A stretch of 64,000 bases of DNA, taken from contig NZ_JBNPXH010000009.1 of assembly GCF_050433395.1 (NCBI RefSeq), positions 180,898 through 244,897 of the forward strand, given 5' to 3'. The notes beneath the pieces are model-generated. The model searched no databases. It saw only the letters and a list, made by a program, of their open reading frames with translations, and was not told where the DNA came from. This document shows, one piece after another, positions 18,398 to 26,811 of this stretch. How positions within the stretch are numbered: position 1 is the stretch's first letter; each line of letters opens with the position of its first letter. The position numbers and the translations under genes were made by a program. This DNA is from Mobilitalea torta (GTDB lineage Bacteria > Bacillota > Clostridia > Lachnospirales > Lachnospiraceae).

Positions 18398-18784
18398 CTA
18401 TTTGGTAAGAACCGTTTTGATGCGGTTAAATTCCTGACTTATGGAATCCATCAGGCCGGTGGTTCGGAGGTAATTCCTTGCCAGGTTAGCCTCCTCCTGG
18501 TCAATATCCACATTGTTGCCGTCCAGACGGTAGCTCATATTGGAATAGTCTGTGTACACTCTTCCATCCAGCCTGTTCAGCTTGGCATTGGCTACTCTCT
18601 TATCCAGGGAGCCATCCCCCAACAGGGACGACATCAGGTAGGATTCAAACTGAACATCCTTCCTCTTATATCCGGGGGTATCATCATTGGCAATGTTATT
18701 AACAATAATTTCATTGCGCTTCCAACCTGCATTTGCCGCCTTATGCAGCACATCAATGTAATTAAACGCATTCGAGCCAATCAT
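18398..18784 (-). CDS. flgB: FlgB, proximal rod protein
   Basis: 128 residues with the rod motif IIVNNIANDDTPGYKRKDVQFES (first part about 25-50), typical for FlgB. It is the first gene of the flagellar operon. It has AAAGGAG seven bases before its ATG and a candidate sigma-A-type promoter just upstream. The 95 bases between flgB and flgC show nothing beyond the flgC ribosome site. Confidence 0.95.
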   Translation of the reverse strand: MIGSNAFNYIDVLHKAANAGWKRNEIIVNNIANDDTPGYKRKDVQFESYLMSSLLGDGSLDKRVANAKLNRLDGRVYTDYSNMSYRLDGNNVDIDQEEANLARNYLRTTGLMDSISQEFNRIKTVLTK

Positions 18785-18810
18785 ATTAGCACTCCTTTCT
18801 CAATAATTCA

Positions 18811-18838
18811 ATTATAATGAATAATGGCGAAAACACAA
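18811..18838 (-). promoter_or_regulatory. Candidate sigma-A promoter of the flgB flagellar operon
   Basis: On the minus strand, -35 TTGTGT (18833-18838) and -10 TATAAT (18811-18816) are separated by 16 bases, 27 bases before the flgB ATG. A perfect -10 and good position make this the most likely start of the fla/che operon transcript. The -35 is a weak match, which would fit activation or repression by a regulator. Confidence 0.6.
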
Positions 18839-18854
18839 GATATATTTGAAAAAT

Positions 18855-18870
18855 TAGTATAATTATACTA
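18855..18870. promoter_or_regulatory. 16-bp perfect palindrome upstream of the flagellar promoter
   Basis: TAGTATAATTATACTA is an exact palindrome located 17 bases upstream of the -35 of the flgB promoter. Its position suits an operator for a dimeric regulator of the flagellar operon. It is AT-rich, so chance is possible, and it also contains a TATAAT that could serve as a second -10. It does not match the CodY consensus. Confidence 0.35.
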
Positions 18871-19040
18871 CCTTTTGTATAATCTGGGTAAAAAAACGAA
18901 GAAAATATCCCAGATATTGAGAACGCCAAAAGTGTTTCCGATCCCTTCCATATACAATATATTGATCACAATTCGTTTTCCTGCCAATATATTGTATCCA
19001 GAAATATACATGACATATTTTGACATTTTATCATCTGCAC

Positions 19041-19080
19041 AAAAAAGGATTTATGAGACTTTCTTCCCACAAATCCTTTT
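19041..19080 (-). terminator. Intrinsic terminator after codY
   Basis: Arms 19043-19055 and 19068-19080 pair over 13 bp with one G-T pair around a 12-nt loop. On the minus strand the hairpin is followed by six T residues. It lies 18 bases past the codY stop, so it should separate the topA-codY transcript from the flagellar promoter. Confidence 0.75.
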
Positions 19081-19097
19081 GCGCACACAATCATTCA

Positions 19098-19871
19098 TCA
19101 TGAATGACTTAAATTTTTCAATTCATCGAATACAACATCGTTCAAAACGCGAATGTACGTCCCTTTCATGCCGGAGGAACGGGATTCAATCACTCCCGCG
19201 CTTTCAAACTTGCGAAGAGCATTGACAATCACGGATCGGGTAATTCCCACCCGGTCAGCGATCTTACTGGCCACCAGTATCCCTTCATTGCCCTTCAGCT
19301 CTTCAAAGATATGAGTAATCGCCTCCAGCTCCGAGAAACTCAGGGTGCTGATGGCAGACTTCACAATCTGCACCTTCCGGTTCTCCTCCGCATTCTCTTC
19401 GTTGACGGAACGCATCATCTCAAGCCCCACCACCGTAGTACCGTACTCGCTTAAAATAATATCATCCAGAGTATATTGGGAACCGTTCTTATATAAAAAC
19501 AGAGTACCCAGCCTCTCTCCTGCTATATCAATCGGTGTTATAATTGCCTGGTAGATGTCGACATTCTCGAATTCAAAGCCTAAGGTTCTCAAATTCACAT
19601 TCTCTTTGGTGGACAATATATTGAGAAGCCTTTCATTCAGCAAGCCGTCAATATGCCGCCCCACCGTATCCTTGATCAATTCCCTTATCTCAACAATGTC
19701 GCTGCGATTCTTGATCCCCAGCACCTTTCCCTTCCGGCTGATGACCAATACATTGGAGGCCAGTATATCGCTGAGAACCACGCAGATATCATTAAATACA
19801 ACCTTGTGTGAATTGTTGTTATGCAGCAGGTTATTAATCTTTCTTGTTTTATCCAGTAATTGTACACTCAT
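19098..19871 (-). CDS. codY: CodY, GTP/branched-chain amino acid-sensing global repressor
   Basis: 257 residues from ATG 19871, which has GGAGG nine bases upstream and begins MSVQLLDKTRKINNLL, the standard CodY opening. An N-terminal GAF-type sensor (about 1-155) is followed by a C-terminal winged helix (about 195-250) with IADRVGITRSVIVNALRKFE, the recognition helix. CodY represses nutrient, motility and competence genes when GTP and branched-chain amino acids are plentiful. Location directly upstream of the flagellar operon and next to competence genes dprA/comM is the common clostridial arrangement. Confidence 0.96.
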   Translation of the reverse strand: MSVQLLDKTRKINNLLHNNNSHKVVFNDICVVLSDILASNVLVISRKGKVLGIKNRSDIVEIRELIKDTVGRHIDGLLNERLLNILSTKENVNLRTLGFEFENVDIYQAIITPIDIAGERLGTLFLYKNGSQYTLDDIILSEYGTTVVGLEMMRSVNEENAEENRKVQIVKSAISTLSFSELEAITHIFEELKGNEGILVASKIADRVGITRSVIVNALRKFESAGVIESRSSGMKGTYIRVLNDVVFDELKNLSHS

Positions 19872-19961
19872 CCCATGGTTCCTCCCAGTTTCTCCAGACC
19901 CCTCCAGGCTCCCATCTAACATGATGACTAAGGTCAAAAGACAAATTGTTACACCTTTTCA

Positions 19962-19990
19962 ATCTTATCACATGTTATCACGAAAAACAA
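19962..19990 (-). promoter_or_regulatory. Candidate codY promoter
   Basis: Minus strand -35 TTGTTT (19985-19990) and -10 TAAGAT (19962-19967) with a 17-base spacer, about 90 bases upstream of the codY start and after the topA stop. Both hexamers deviate from consensus at two positions or fewer. It would let codY be expressed apart from topA. Confidence 0.45.
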
Positions 19991-20073
19991 TAGGCTTTTT
20001 GGCGTTTTGACACACATTTATATATAATTTTCATTTTTTGCATCCAATTATAAGTATTTTCAAAATTGATACT

Positions 20074-22122
20074 TTATTTTAATACAAAACCGCATTTTGA
20101 ATTCTCACACACCAGCTTATTGCCCTTCTCCAGCATAATTCCGCCGCATTTCTCGCAGCGGGTGGCGGAAGGCTTCTGCCAGGTCATGAATTCACAGTCG
20201 GGATTGTTGACACAACCGTAATATTTCCTGCCCTTCTTCGTCTTCTTAAGGACAATATCTCCGCCGCAGTAGGGACAATCCACCCCGATCTTCTCCAGAT
20301 AGGGCTTGGTATTCTTGCAGTCCGGAAATCCGGGGCAGGCCAGGAATTTGCCATGAGGTCCGTATTTCACCACCATGTTCCGGCCGCAGACCTCACAGAG
20401 CTCATCGGATACCTCATCCGCAATCTGTATCTTATCCAATTCGATATGAGCATTCTCCACCGCCTCTTCCAGATCCGGATAGAAATTGCTGATTACGGTC
20501 TTCCACTGCACGGTTCCATCCTCCACACAATCCAGCAGGGATTCCATGTTGGCGGTAAAATTTACATCCACAATGCTGGAGAAGGCGGCCTTCATAATAT
20601 TATTCACCGCTTCGCCCAGCTCCGTCACATAGAGATTCTTATTCTCCCGGATCACATAACGTCTGGCTATAATGGTGCCGATGGTAGGCGCGTAGGTGCT
20701 CGGCCTTCCAATGCCCAGCTCCTCCAGCGTCTTTACCAGGGAGGCCTCCGTATAATGAGCCGGGGGCTGGGTAAAATGCTGGTTCTGATCCAGCTTCTGC
20801 AGCTTCAGCTGATCCCCTTCCTTCAGGCTGTCGAGAGAGACACCGGCCTCTTCTTCCTCCTCTTCGGGAATATATACCCCCATAAAGCCGTCAAAAACCA
20901 GCTTGGAGGCAGATGCGGTAAATTTCAGCCCATTGGCATCGATCTTGACAGAGGTGGTCTCATACCGGGCCGGCTGCATCCGGCTTGCTACAAAACGCTT
21001 CCATATTAACTGGTAGAGACGGAATTGGTCCCTGCTGAGGCTCTGCTTTAATTCATCGGGTGTAAACTCCACATAAGTGGGCCGGATGGCCTCGTGGGCA
21101 TCCTGTATCTTTTTGCCCGTGCGGCCCTGGTTCTCCGCCAGGGCAACAAACTCTTCCCCGTATCGTGCCTTAATAAATTCCTTGGCCGCCTGATCCGCCT
21201 CATCGCTGACCCGCACGGAGTCCGTACGCAGGTAGCTGATCAGACCGACGGTTCCGTGTCCCTTGATATCCACGCCCTCATACAGCTGCTGTGCCACCTG
21301 CATGGTCTTCTGGGGGGAGAGGTTCAAAGCCTTGGCCGCCTCCTGCTGGAGCGTGCTGGTGGTAAAAGGAAGGGGAGCCTTACGGATCCGCTCCGATTTC
21401 TTGATCTCCGCTACCGTAAAGACTGCATTCTTAAGCTGTTTGACTACCTCCTGCATCTCCGCTTCGCTGCGGATAACCTTCTTAGAACCGTTCAGCTTTG
21501 CGATCAGAGGCTTTTTCTTGCCTTTTTGCTCAAATTCCGCCTCCAGAGTCCAGTATTCCTCGGGAACAAAAGCATTGATCTCATCCTCCCGGTCACAGAT
21601 AATTCTCAGCGCTACCGACTGAACCCGGCCCGCGCTTAAGCCCCGTTTCACCTTGGACCACAGCAGGGGGCTGATCCGGTAACCCACCATACGGTCCAGC
21701 ATTCTTCTTGCCTGCTGGGCGTTCACCAGATCCATATCGATTTCCCTTGCTTCCTTGATGGAATTCTTCACAGCATTCTTGGTAATCTCATTAAAGGTAA
21801 TTCTGCTGGAATCCTTCTCTTCTAATTTTAATGTCTTGGACAAATGCCAGGAGATTGCCTCTCCCTCACGGTCGGGGTCAGTCGCCAGGTATACCTTGTC
21901 AGCCTTCTTCACTTCCTTGCGAAGCTTGGCCAGCAGGTCCCCCTTCCCCCGGATGGTAATATACTTCGGTTCAAAATCGTTATCTCTATCAAATCCCAGC
22001 TGGCTCTTCGGCAAATCCCTGACATGGCCGTTGGATGCAAGAACCTCATAATTCGCTCCGAGAAATTTCTTAATCGTCTTGGCCTTTGCCGGTGATTCCA
22101 CGATCACTAGATATTTTGGCAT
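20074..22122 (-). CDS. topA: TopA, DNA topoisomerase I
   Basis: 682 residues. The TOPRIM domain opens with LVIVESPAKAKTIKKFLG and has TDPDREGEA at 81-89. The catalytic tyrosine is Y297 in ISYLRTDSVR. Three C-terminal zinc ribbons of C-x2-C type follow (about 570-682: CEVCGR, CPYCGG, CEKCGG). It relaxes negative supercoils. It overlaps the end of dprA by 16 bases and uses a GAGGG ribosome site inside that gene. The order dprA-topA-codY is widely conserved in Firmicutes. Confidence 0.97.
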   Translation of the reverse strand: MPKYLVIVESPAKAKTIKKFLGANYEVLASNGHVRDLPKSQLGFDRDNDFEPKYITIRGKGDLLAKLRKEVKKADKVYLATDPDREGEAISWHLSKTLKLEEKDSSRITFNEITKNAVKNSIKEAREIDMDLVNAQQARRMLDRMVGYRISPLLWSKVKRGLSAGRVQSVALRIICDREDEINAFVPEEYWTLEAEFEQKGKKKPLIAKLNGSKKVIRSEAEMQEVVKQLKNAVFTVAEIKKSERIRKAPLPFTTSTLQQEAAKALNLSPQKTMQVAQQLYEGVDIKGHGTVGLISYLRTDSVRVSDEADQAAKEFIKARYGEEFVALAENQGRTGKKIQDAHEAIRPTYVEFTPDELKQSLSRDQFRLYQLIWKRFVASRMQPARYETTSVKIDANGLKFTASASKLVFDGFMGVYIPEEEEEEAGVSLDSLKEGDQLKLQKLDQNQHFTQPPAHYTEASLVKTLEELGIGRPSTYAPTIGTIIARRYVIRENKNLYVTELGEAVNNIMKAAFSSIVDVNFTANMESLLDCVEDGTVQWKTVISNFYPDLEEAVENAHIELDKIQIADEVSDELCEVCGRNMVVKYGPHGKFLACPGFPDCKNTKPYLEKIGVDCPYCGGDIVLKKTKKGRKYYGCVNNPDCEFMTWQKPSATRCEKCGGIMLEKGNKLVCENSKCGFVLK

Positions 22123-23285
22123 GTATCTATTTCCCTCATTTCTGTTTGCAGCTCATCCACCCTATGGTCAGGAAATACTTCCTGCGCTACATAATAATTT
22201 TTCCCAATCTGTCTGGCATAACCCTGAAGTTCCAGAAAAAACAGCTTCTCCATGAGGACATCCACGGGAAGTCCGGTCATCCGGGCCAGCTCTTCCATAC
22301 TCCTCGGTTCCAAACAAAGAGAAGCATATACTATTTTTTCTACTTTTTCAAGCTGTTTATTATTTTTTTTCAATTCGTCCATATTTTGTTCATAATTTGG
22401 AAAATAATCTTCCAGAATATCTTTTGGAGATGTAATTAATTTTGCCCCCATTTTTATTAAATTATTACATCCTTCACTGAGCCGGTCCATCGCTCTTCCC
22501 GGCAGAGCATAAATCTCCTTTCCCTGCTCCAATCCCTGGTCCACCGTGATCAGTGAACCGCTCTTCTGTCTTGCTTCCACCACAAGAATGCCCTGGCAGA
22601 GTCCGCTGATGATACGGTTACGCACAGGAAAATTGCCGGCTGCCGGTTGAGTTCCCGGGGCATATTCACTGATGATCCCACCCTCTTTTTTTATTTCCAT
22701 ATAAAGATTGATATGTTCCCTCGGGTAGCAGATATCAATCCCGCACCCCATCACTCCATAGGTTCTTCCCCCTGCTGCCAAGGCTCCCTCATGGGCATAG
22801 CGGTCAACTCCCCTGGCCAGTCCGCTGACGATACCGATGCCTGCCTTCGCCGCCGCACCCGCCAGCCAGGCAGCCATCTCTCTGCCATAGGGGGAGCAGT
22901 CCCTGGCCCCGACCACCGCCAGCAGCTTCTCTTCCTGTCCGGGAAGCCTTCCTCTGACATACAGACCGTAGGGCGCTCCGCAGATATGACGCAGCTGCCC
23001 GGGATATTCCGTATCTTCCCTTGTGACAAAATATATGCCGCGGGAAAGAAGTTTAGTATAGTCATCATGGATTCTGCCCGCATCCCGGTTCCTGAGGACT
23101 GTTTCTATATCCGCTTCACTAAACCGGTCCGGCAGGGCTTTGTCCTTTTTTAACGCATAAAGCTCCTTTTCTGCAGCCTTATAGACTGCCTCCGCCGTTC
23201 CGAAGAGCTTCAGCAGGACGTCAATCTTCCTGAGACCAATGTTCTTCAAATTCGCCAGCCAATACTGATACTCTATCTTCTCCAT
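22107..23285 (-). CDS. dprA: DprA (Smf), DNA processing protein
   Basis: 392 residues from ATG 23285 (MEKIEYQYWLANLKN), with AAAGGA ten bases upstream. The reading frame extends 20 codons further upstream as a Lys/Arg-rich run without a ribosome site. The Rossmann core (about 100-310) has GLARGVDRYAHEGAL and GTQPAAGNFPVRNRIISGL. A C-terminal winged-helix domain (about 325-385) follows. DprA loads RecA on incoming single-stranded DNA during transformation. Its presence fits with comM and comEC in this window. Confidence 0.94.
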   Translation of the reverse strand: MEKIEYQYWLANLKNIGLRKIDVLLKLFGTAEAVYKAAEKELYALKKDKALPDRFSEADIETVLRNRDAGRIHDDYTKLLSRGIYFVTREDTEYPGQLRHICGAPYGLYVRGRLPGQEEKLLAVVGARDCSPYGREMAAWLAGAAAKAGIGIVSGLARGVDRYAHEGALAAGGRTYGVMGCGIDICYPREHINLYMEIKKEGGIISEYAPGTQPAAGNFPVRNRIISGLCQGILVVEARQKSGSLITVDQGLEQGKEIYALPGRAMDRLSEGCNNLIKMGAKLITSPKDILEDYFPNYEQNMDELKKNNKQLEKVEKIVYASLCLEPRSMEELARMTGLPVDVLMEKLFFLELQGYARQIGKNYYVAQEVFPDHRVDELQTEMREIDTCQNI

Positions 23286-23393
23286 TCTGTTCTGTTTCCT
23301 TTCCTGATTTCTTATCTGTTTTCTTTTTAGTTTTCTTTTCTTCAAATTGCCGGGTGATTTTACAGCCCCGGTAATCTGTTTTTATTCAGAGTG

Positions 23394-24926
23394 TCATTCC
23401 CCCCAATATTTCCGATCTATGCTCCGATAACAGATGGCTTCGCTGATATGTCTTGCCGTAATCCTCTCACTTCCCTCCAGATCCGCAGCGGTGCGCGCCA
23501 CCTTAAGAATCCGGTGGTAGGCCCGGGCACTGAGGTTCATTTTAACAAAGGCTTCTTCCAGCAATGACTGCTCCCTGGCTTCCAGCTTACAGTATTTTTT
23601 AATCAATCCGGGAGTCAGCTGGGAATTGAAATAGATCTTCTCTCCATGATAGCGTTCCAATTGGATACGGCGCGCCCCGGCGACTCTCCGGCGGATCTGC
23701 GCGGAGGCCTCCTGTCCTGTTAAATGCCGGAGCTCCTGATAATTCACCTGCTGCGCCTCGGTACAGATATCAAAACGGTCCAGCAGCGGCTGGGATATCC
23801 TCCCCAGATATCTCTTGATCTGATTCAATGAGCAATTACAGCGGTTCCGGTCCGGATAATAACCGCAGGAGCAGGGATTCATTGCGGCTACGGTCATGCA
23901 GTCGGCAGGATAGCAATAGGAGGCATTGAGCCTGGCTATGGTAACGGATTTCTCCTCCATGGGTTGGCGCAGCACTTCTATGGTATTCTTTTGGAATTCG
24001 GGAAATTCGTCCAGAAACAGGACGCCAAGATGAGCCAGACTGATTTCTCCCGGCTGGGGCCCCTTTCCTCCTCCTGTCAGAGCCGGAGCGGTGATGGTGT
24101 GGTGAGGGCTGCGAAAGGGCCGTCTGGTGATCAGGGGCTGCTGTTTCATCAATCCTGCGATACTGTAGATTTTGGAGATTTCCATGCTTTCCTCGAGGGA
24201 AAGCTCCGGCATAACAGTGGGAATCCGTTTTGCCAGCATGGTCTTGCCGGAGCCGGGAGGGCCGATCATCAGGAGGTTATGCATACCGGATACCGCAATT
24301 TCAATGGCCCGTTTTGCAGCCAGCTGCCCTGTTACATCTGAAAAGTCAAGAACATCCTCCCTGCCGTCTTCGGCAAAGAGGCCTGCCACATCCACCTGCT
24401 CCGGTTCCTTCCTGAGCTCTCCCTGAAGCAGCAGGACAGCCTCTGTGAGAGTGGATATCCCATAGACGGCGATTCCCTGCACCACGGCTCCTTCCCCCGC
24501 ATTCTCCTGAGGAACGACGCACCTGGTAAAGCCCTGCTCCTTTGCGGAATACACCACCGGCAGGACACCTCTTACCTTATTCACATTCCCGTTTAAGCTG
24601 AGTTCCCCCACGATCAGAGTGTTCTTCAGACACTCCTGGGGAAGATGGCCAAAGGCCGTTAGAATTGCAATTGCTACAGACAGATCAAAGGCAGTCCCTT
24701 CCTTGCGCACATCGGCAGGGGACAGGTTGACGGTGATACGCTTGGCCGGAAGCCGGTATCCCGAATTCTTAATGGCGACCCGCACTCTTTCCCTGGCTTC
24801 CTTCACCTCGGAACCCAGATAGCCCACCATATCAAAGACCGGCAAGCCGTCGCTGACATCCGCCTCGACAGATACAATACGCGCGTCAATCCCGAAGATT
24901 GCCGCGCTGTATGCTTTACTGAACAT
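23394..24926 (-). CDS. comM: ComM/YifB family AAA+ ATPase
   Basis: 510 residues from ATG 24926 (MFSKAYSAAIFGIDAR), with AAGGAG six bases upstream. An N-terminal Lon-protease-fold domain (about 1-170) is followed by a Mg-chelatase-like AAA+ core with Walker A GPPGSGKT (about 217-224) and GEISLAHLGVLFLDEFPEF, then a C-terminal helical domain with a cysteine-rich insert (NPCSCGYYPDRNRCNC). In Vibrio, ComM is a branch-migration helicase for natural transformation. It sits next to dprA, consistent with that role. Confidence 0.92.
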   Translation of the reverse strand: MFSKAYSAAIFGIDARIVSVEADVSDGLPVFDMVGYLGSEVKEARERVRVAIKNSGYRLPAKRITVNLSPADVRKEGTAFDLSVAIAILTAFGHLPQECLKNTLIVGELSLNGNVNKVRGVLPVVYSAKEQGFTRCVVPQENAGEGAVVQGIAVYGISTLTEAVLLLQGELRKEPEQVDVAGLFAEDGREDVLDFSDVTGQLAAKRAIEIAVSGMHNLLMIGPPGSGKTMLAKRIPTVMPELSLEESMEISKIYSIAGLMKQQPLITRRPFRSPHHTITAPALTGGGKGPQPGEISLAHLGVLFLDEFPEFQKNTIEVLRQPMEEKSVTIARLNASYCYPADCMTVAAMNPCSCGYYPDRNRCNCSLNQIKRYLGRISQPLLDRFDICTEAQQVNYQELRHLTGQEASAQIRRRVAGARRIQLERYHGEKIYFNSQLTPGLIKKYCKLEAREQSLLEEAFVKMNLSARAYHRILKVARTAADLEGSERITARHISEAICYRSIDRKYWGE

Positions 24927-24989
24927 AATTGCTCCTTCCTTGTCTCTCCACAACGAAGGAATCATTTGCTTAGGCGTAGTATAACAAAT

Positions 24990-25247
24990 TTATCCTAACT
25001 TAACAAGACATTTTTCAAGATCCACATCTACCAATATAATATCTACACCGATCTGACAGATGTGGCTGCGGCTGATTACATATTCATGATCCCTGCCGAA
25101 AAGACCCCAGATTTTACAGGGACCCGGAACGATAATATGTGTGATCATTCCGGTACAAACATCAAATTCGATATCGCAGACAAAGCCCAGCCGGACACAA
25201 TCCCTGCAGTTAATGACTTCCTTTTCCCGAAGCTCGCAAAAGCGCAT
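24990..25247 (-). CDS. YlmC/YmxH family PRC-barrel sporulation protein
   Basis: 85 residues from ATG 25247 (MRFCELREKEVINC), with GGGTGA four bases upstream. A longer reading to 25259 is possible. It matches the short YlmC/YmxH PRC-barrel family: CRDCVRLGFVCDIEFD, then a beta-strand-rich end with ILVDVDLEKCLVKLG. Members are widespread in spore-formers and often sporulation-controlled, but no biochemical role is known. Five cysteines are unusual for such a small domain. It is divergent from nrdR. Confidence 0.82.
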   Translation of the reverse strand: MRFCELREKEVINCRDCVRLGFVCDIEFDVCTGMITHIIVPGPCKIWGLFGRDHEYVISRSHICQIGVDIILVDVDLEKCLVKLG

Positions 25248-25274
25248 AAAATCACCCATAATGTTACTCAATCC

Positions 25275-25300
25275 ATTATATGTTGCAAAGGATGAATTAT
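25275..25300 (-). promoter_or_regulatory. Possible sigma-E-type promoter of the ylmC-like gene
   Basis: On the minus strand ATAATT (25295-25300) and CATATAAT (25275-25282) are 12 bases apart, close to the ATATT/CATACA-type pattern of sporulation sigma-E. A normal -35 is absent. The match is only partial and the spacing slightly short. The ylmC family context makes it worth noting. Confidence 0.3.
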
Positions 25301-25304
25301 TGTC

Positions 25305-25333
25305 TTGACCGTTGGGGAAAACTTCAATATAAT
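25305..25333 (+). promoter_or_regulatory. Sigma-A promoter of nrdR
   Basis: TTGACC (25305-25310), a 17-base spacer and TATAAT (25328-25333) form a near-consensus vegetative promoter on the plus strand, 40 bases before the nrdR start. I see no NrdR box next to it. Confidence 0.75.
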
Positions 25334-25372
25334 CAGAATGAGGATCACCCAACCAATCAGGAGGATATTACT

Positions 25373-25825
25373 ATGAAATGCCCGTTTTGCGGTACAGACA
25401 ATACCCGCGTAATCGATTCAAGACCGTCGGATGAGAATAACTCCATTCGCAGACGCCGCCAGTGCGACGGATGCCAGCGCCGGTTTACCACTTATGAGAA
25501 AATAGAAACCATCCCCCTTGTAGTTATTAAAAAGGACAATAACCGCGAACCCTATGAACGTTCCAAGATTGAAGCCGGGATATTCCGCTCCTGTCATAAA
25601 CGGCCCATCTCGGTAGATCAGATTACCTCTCTCGTAGATGAGGTCGAGACTGCCATCTTTAATCGGGAGGACAAGGAGATACCCAGCTATGTAATCGGGG
25701 AAATTCTGATGGACAAGCTAAAGGACCTGGATCCGGTAGCCTATGTACGCTTTGCATCGGTTTACCGCGAGTTCAAGGATGTCAACACTTTTATGGACGA
25801 ATTAAAGAAAATACTAGAAAACTAA
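25373..25825 (+). CDS. nrdR: NrdR, ribonucleotide reductase transcriptional repressor
   Basis: 150 residues from ATG 25373, with AGGAGG eight bases upstream; it begins MKCPFCGTDNTRVIDSR. The N-terminal zinc ribbon uses C3/C6 and the CDGCQRRF pair. An ATP-cone domain (about 45-135) has VVIKKDNNREPYERSKIEAG. NrdR senses ATP/dATP and represses nrd genes. Size and motifs are textbook. It is followed by a sugar kinase 19 bases away, probably on the same transcript. Confidence 0.97.
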   Translation: MKCPFCGTDNTRVIDSRPSDENNSIRRRRQCDGCQRRFTTYEKIETIPLVVIKKDNNREPYERSKIEAGIFRSCHKRPISVDQITSLVDEVETAIFNREDKEIPSYVIGEILMDKLKDLDPVAYVRFASVYREFKDVNTFMDELKKILEN

Positions 25826-25844
25826 TGAGGCGGAGGTAGACAGA

Positions 25845-26729
25845 ATGTTATTTGGAGCCTTAGAAGCAGGCGGCACTAAGATGGTGATGGCACTGGGAAA
25901 TGAAAACGGAGAGATTCTGGAACAGCGTTCCATTCCGACAGAAACGCCGGACATCACGATGGCAAGAATTATCGATTATTTTCAGGATAAAGATATCCGG
26001 GCTCTGGGTATCGGTTCCTTTGGTCCTGTGGATCTTGACCGGCACTCTCCCACCTATGGCTATATTACTTCAACACCAAAGCTGGCATGGACCAATTTTA
26101 ATCTGGCAGGATACATAAAGGATGCTTTACAGATCCCCATCGGTTTTGATACCGATGTCAATGCCTCGGCTCTTGGGGAGGCGACCTGGGGATGTATGAA
26201 GGGGCTTTCTTCCGGCATCTATATTACCATCGGCACCGGAATCGGTGTAGGGGTCTACATGAACGGACAGCTGCTCCACGGAGCGCTGCATCCCGAAGCC
26301 GGACATATCTTATTAAGCAGGCATCCGGAGGATTCTCTGGAGAGCGCCTGCCCGTATCATCCCAACTGTATGGAAGGGCTGGCTTCCGGGCCTGCCATTG
26401 AGAAGCGCTGGATGAAAAAAGCATATGATCTCAAGGACGATACAAGGGTATGGGAACTGGAAGCCTTCTACCTGGCACAGGGAATAGCGAATTTTATCCT
26501 GACACTGTCACCGCATAAAATCGTTCTGGGCGGCGGCGTTATGCATCAGGAGCAGCTCTTTCCCCTGATCCGCAGGGAGGTTGCATGTTTATTAAACGGA
26601 TATATCCGTACCCCGCAGATGGAGGATCTGGATCAGTACATCGTTCCTGCCTCATTGAAGGATGATCAGGGAATTATGGGATGCATACAGCTGGCTAAGC
26701 TGGAACTGGAGCGATGCCCCGGCTGCTGA
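25845..26729 (+). CDS. ROK-family fructokinase-like sugar kinase
   Basis: 294 residues of the ROK fold. The ATP-binding N-terminus is GALEAGGTKMVMALG, the catalytic segment is FDTDVNASALGEATWG (catalytic Asp in DTDVNA), ITIGTGIGVGV follows, and the zinc site region is GHILLSRHPED with CPYHPNCMEGLASGP. The short length and HPED/CPYH features are those of Firmicutes ScrK/GmuE-type fructokinases. It converts fructose to fructose-6-phosphate by ATP. Substrate specificity is inferred. It ends at a terminator shared with the convergent sigG. Confidence 0.87.
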   Translation: MLFGALEAGGTKMVMALGNENGEILEQRSIPTETPDITMARIIDYFQDKDIRALGIGSFGPVDLDRHSPTYGYITSTPKLAWTNFNLAGYIKDALQIPIGFDTDVNASALGEATWGCMKGLSSGIYITIGTGIGVGVYMNGQLLHGALHPEAGHILLSRHPEDSLESACPYHPNCMEGLASGPAIEKRWMKKAYDLKDDTRVWELEAFYLAQGIANFILTLSPHKIVLGGGVMHQEQLFPLIRREVACLLNGYIRTPQMEDLDQYIVPASLKDDQGIMGCIQLAKLELERCPGC

Positions 26730-26753
26730 TACACATACGAATTTAAAGGGAAC

Positions 26754-26796
26754 ATAGCAGGAAGGAGGGGCATCATCATACCCTCCTTTCTGCCAT
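26754..26796. terminator. Bidirectional terminator between the sugar kinase and sigG
   Basis: Arms 26754-26769 and 26781-26796 pair over 16 positions with two mismatches or G-T pairs around an 11-nt loop. It sits between the convergent ends of the plus-strand kinase and minus-strand sigG. There is no long T-run, so strength is uncertain. Confidence 0.55.
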
Positions 26797-26811
26797 ATTC
26801 CCCATCTTCAT

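Larger units (their letters stand above)
18785..19097. other. Gene-free interval between codY and flgB
   Basis: This 313-base, AT-rich stretch has no credible coding sequence. It holds the flgB ribosome site and promoter, the 16-bp palindrome, and the codY terminator hairpin near its right end. The middle (about 18890-19035) shows only A/T-rich sequence with repeated 'atatattg' pieces and no further structure I can support. Confidence 0.7.

Noticed and set aside
20045..20070. Possible CodY box near the end of topA (ATTTTCAAAATT)
   Set aside because: It is shorter than the 15-bp CodY consensus and lacks the central bases; AT-rich chance match.
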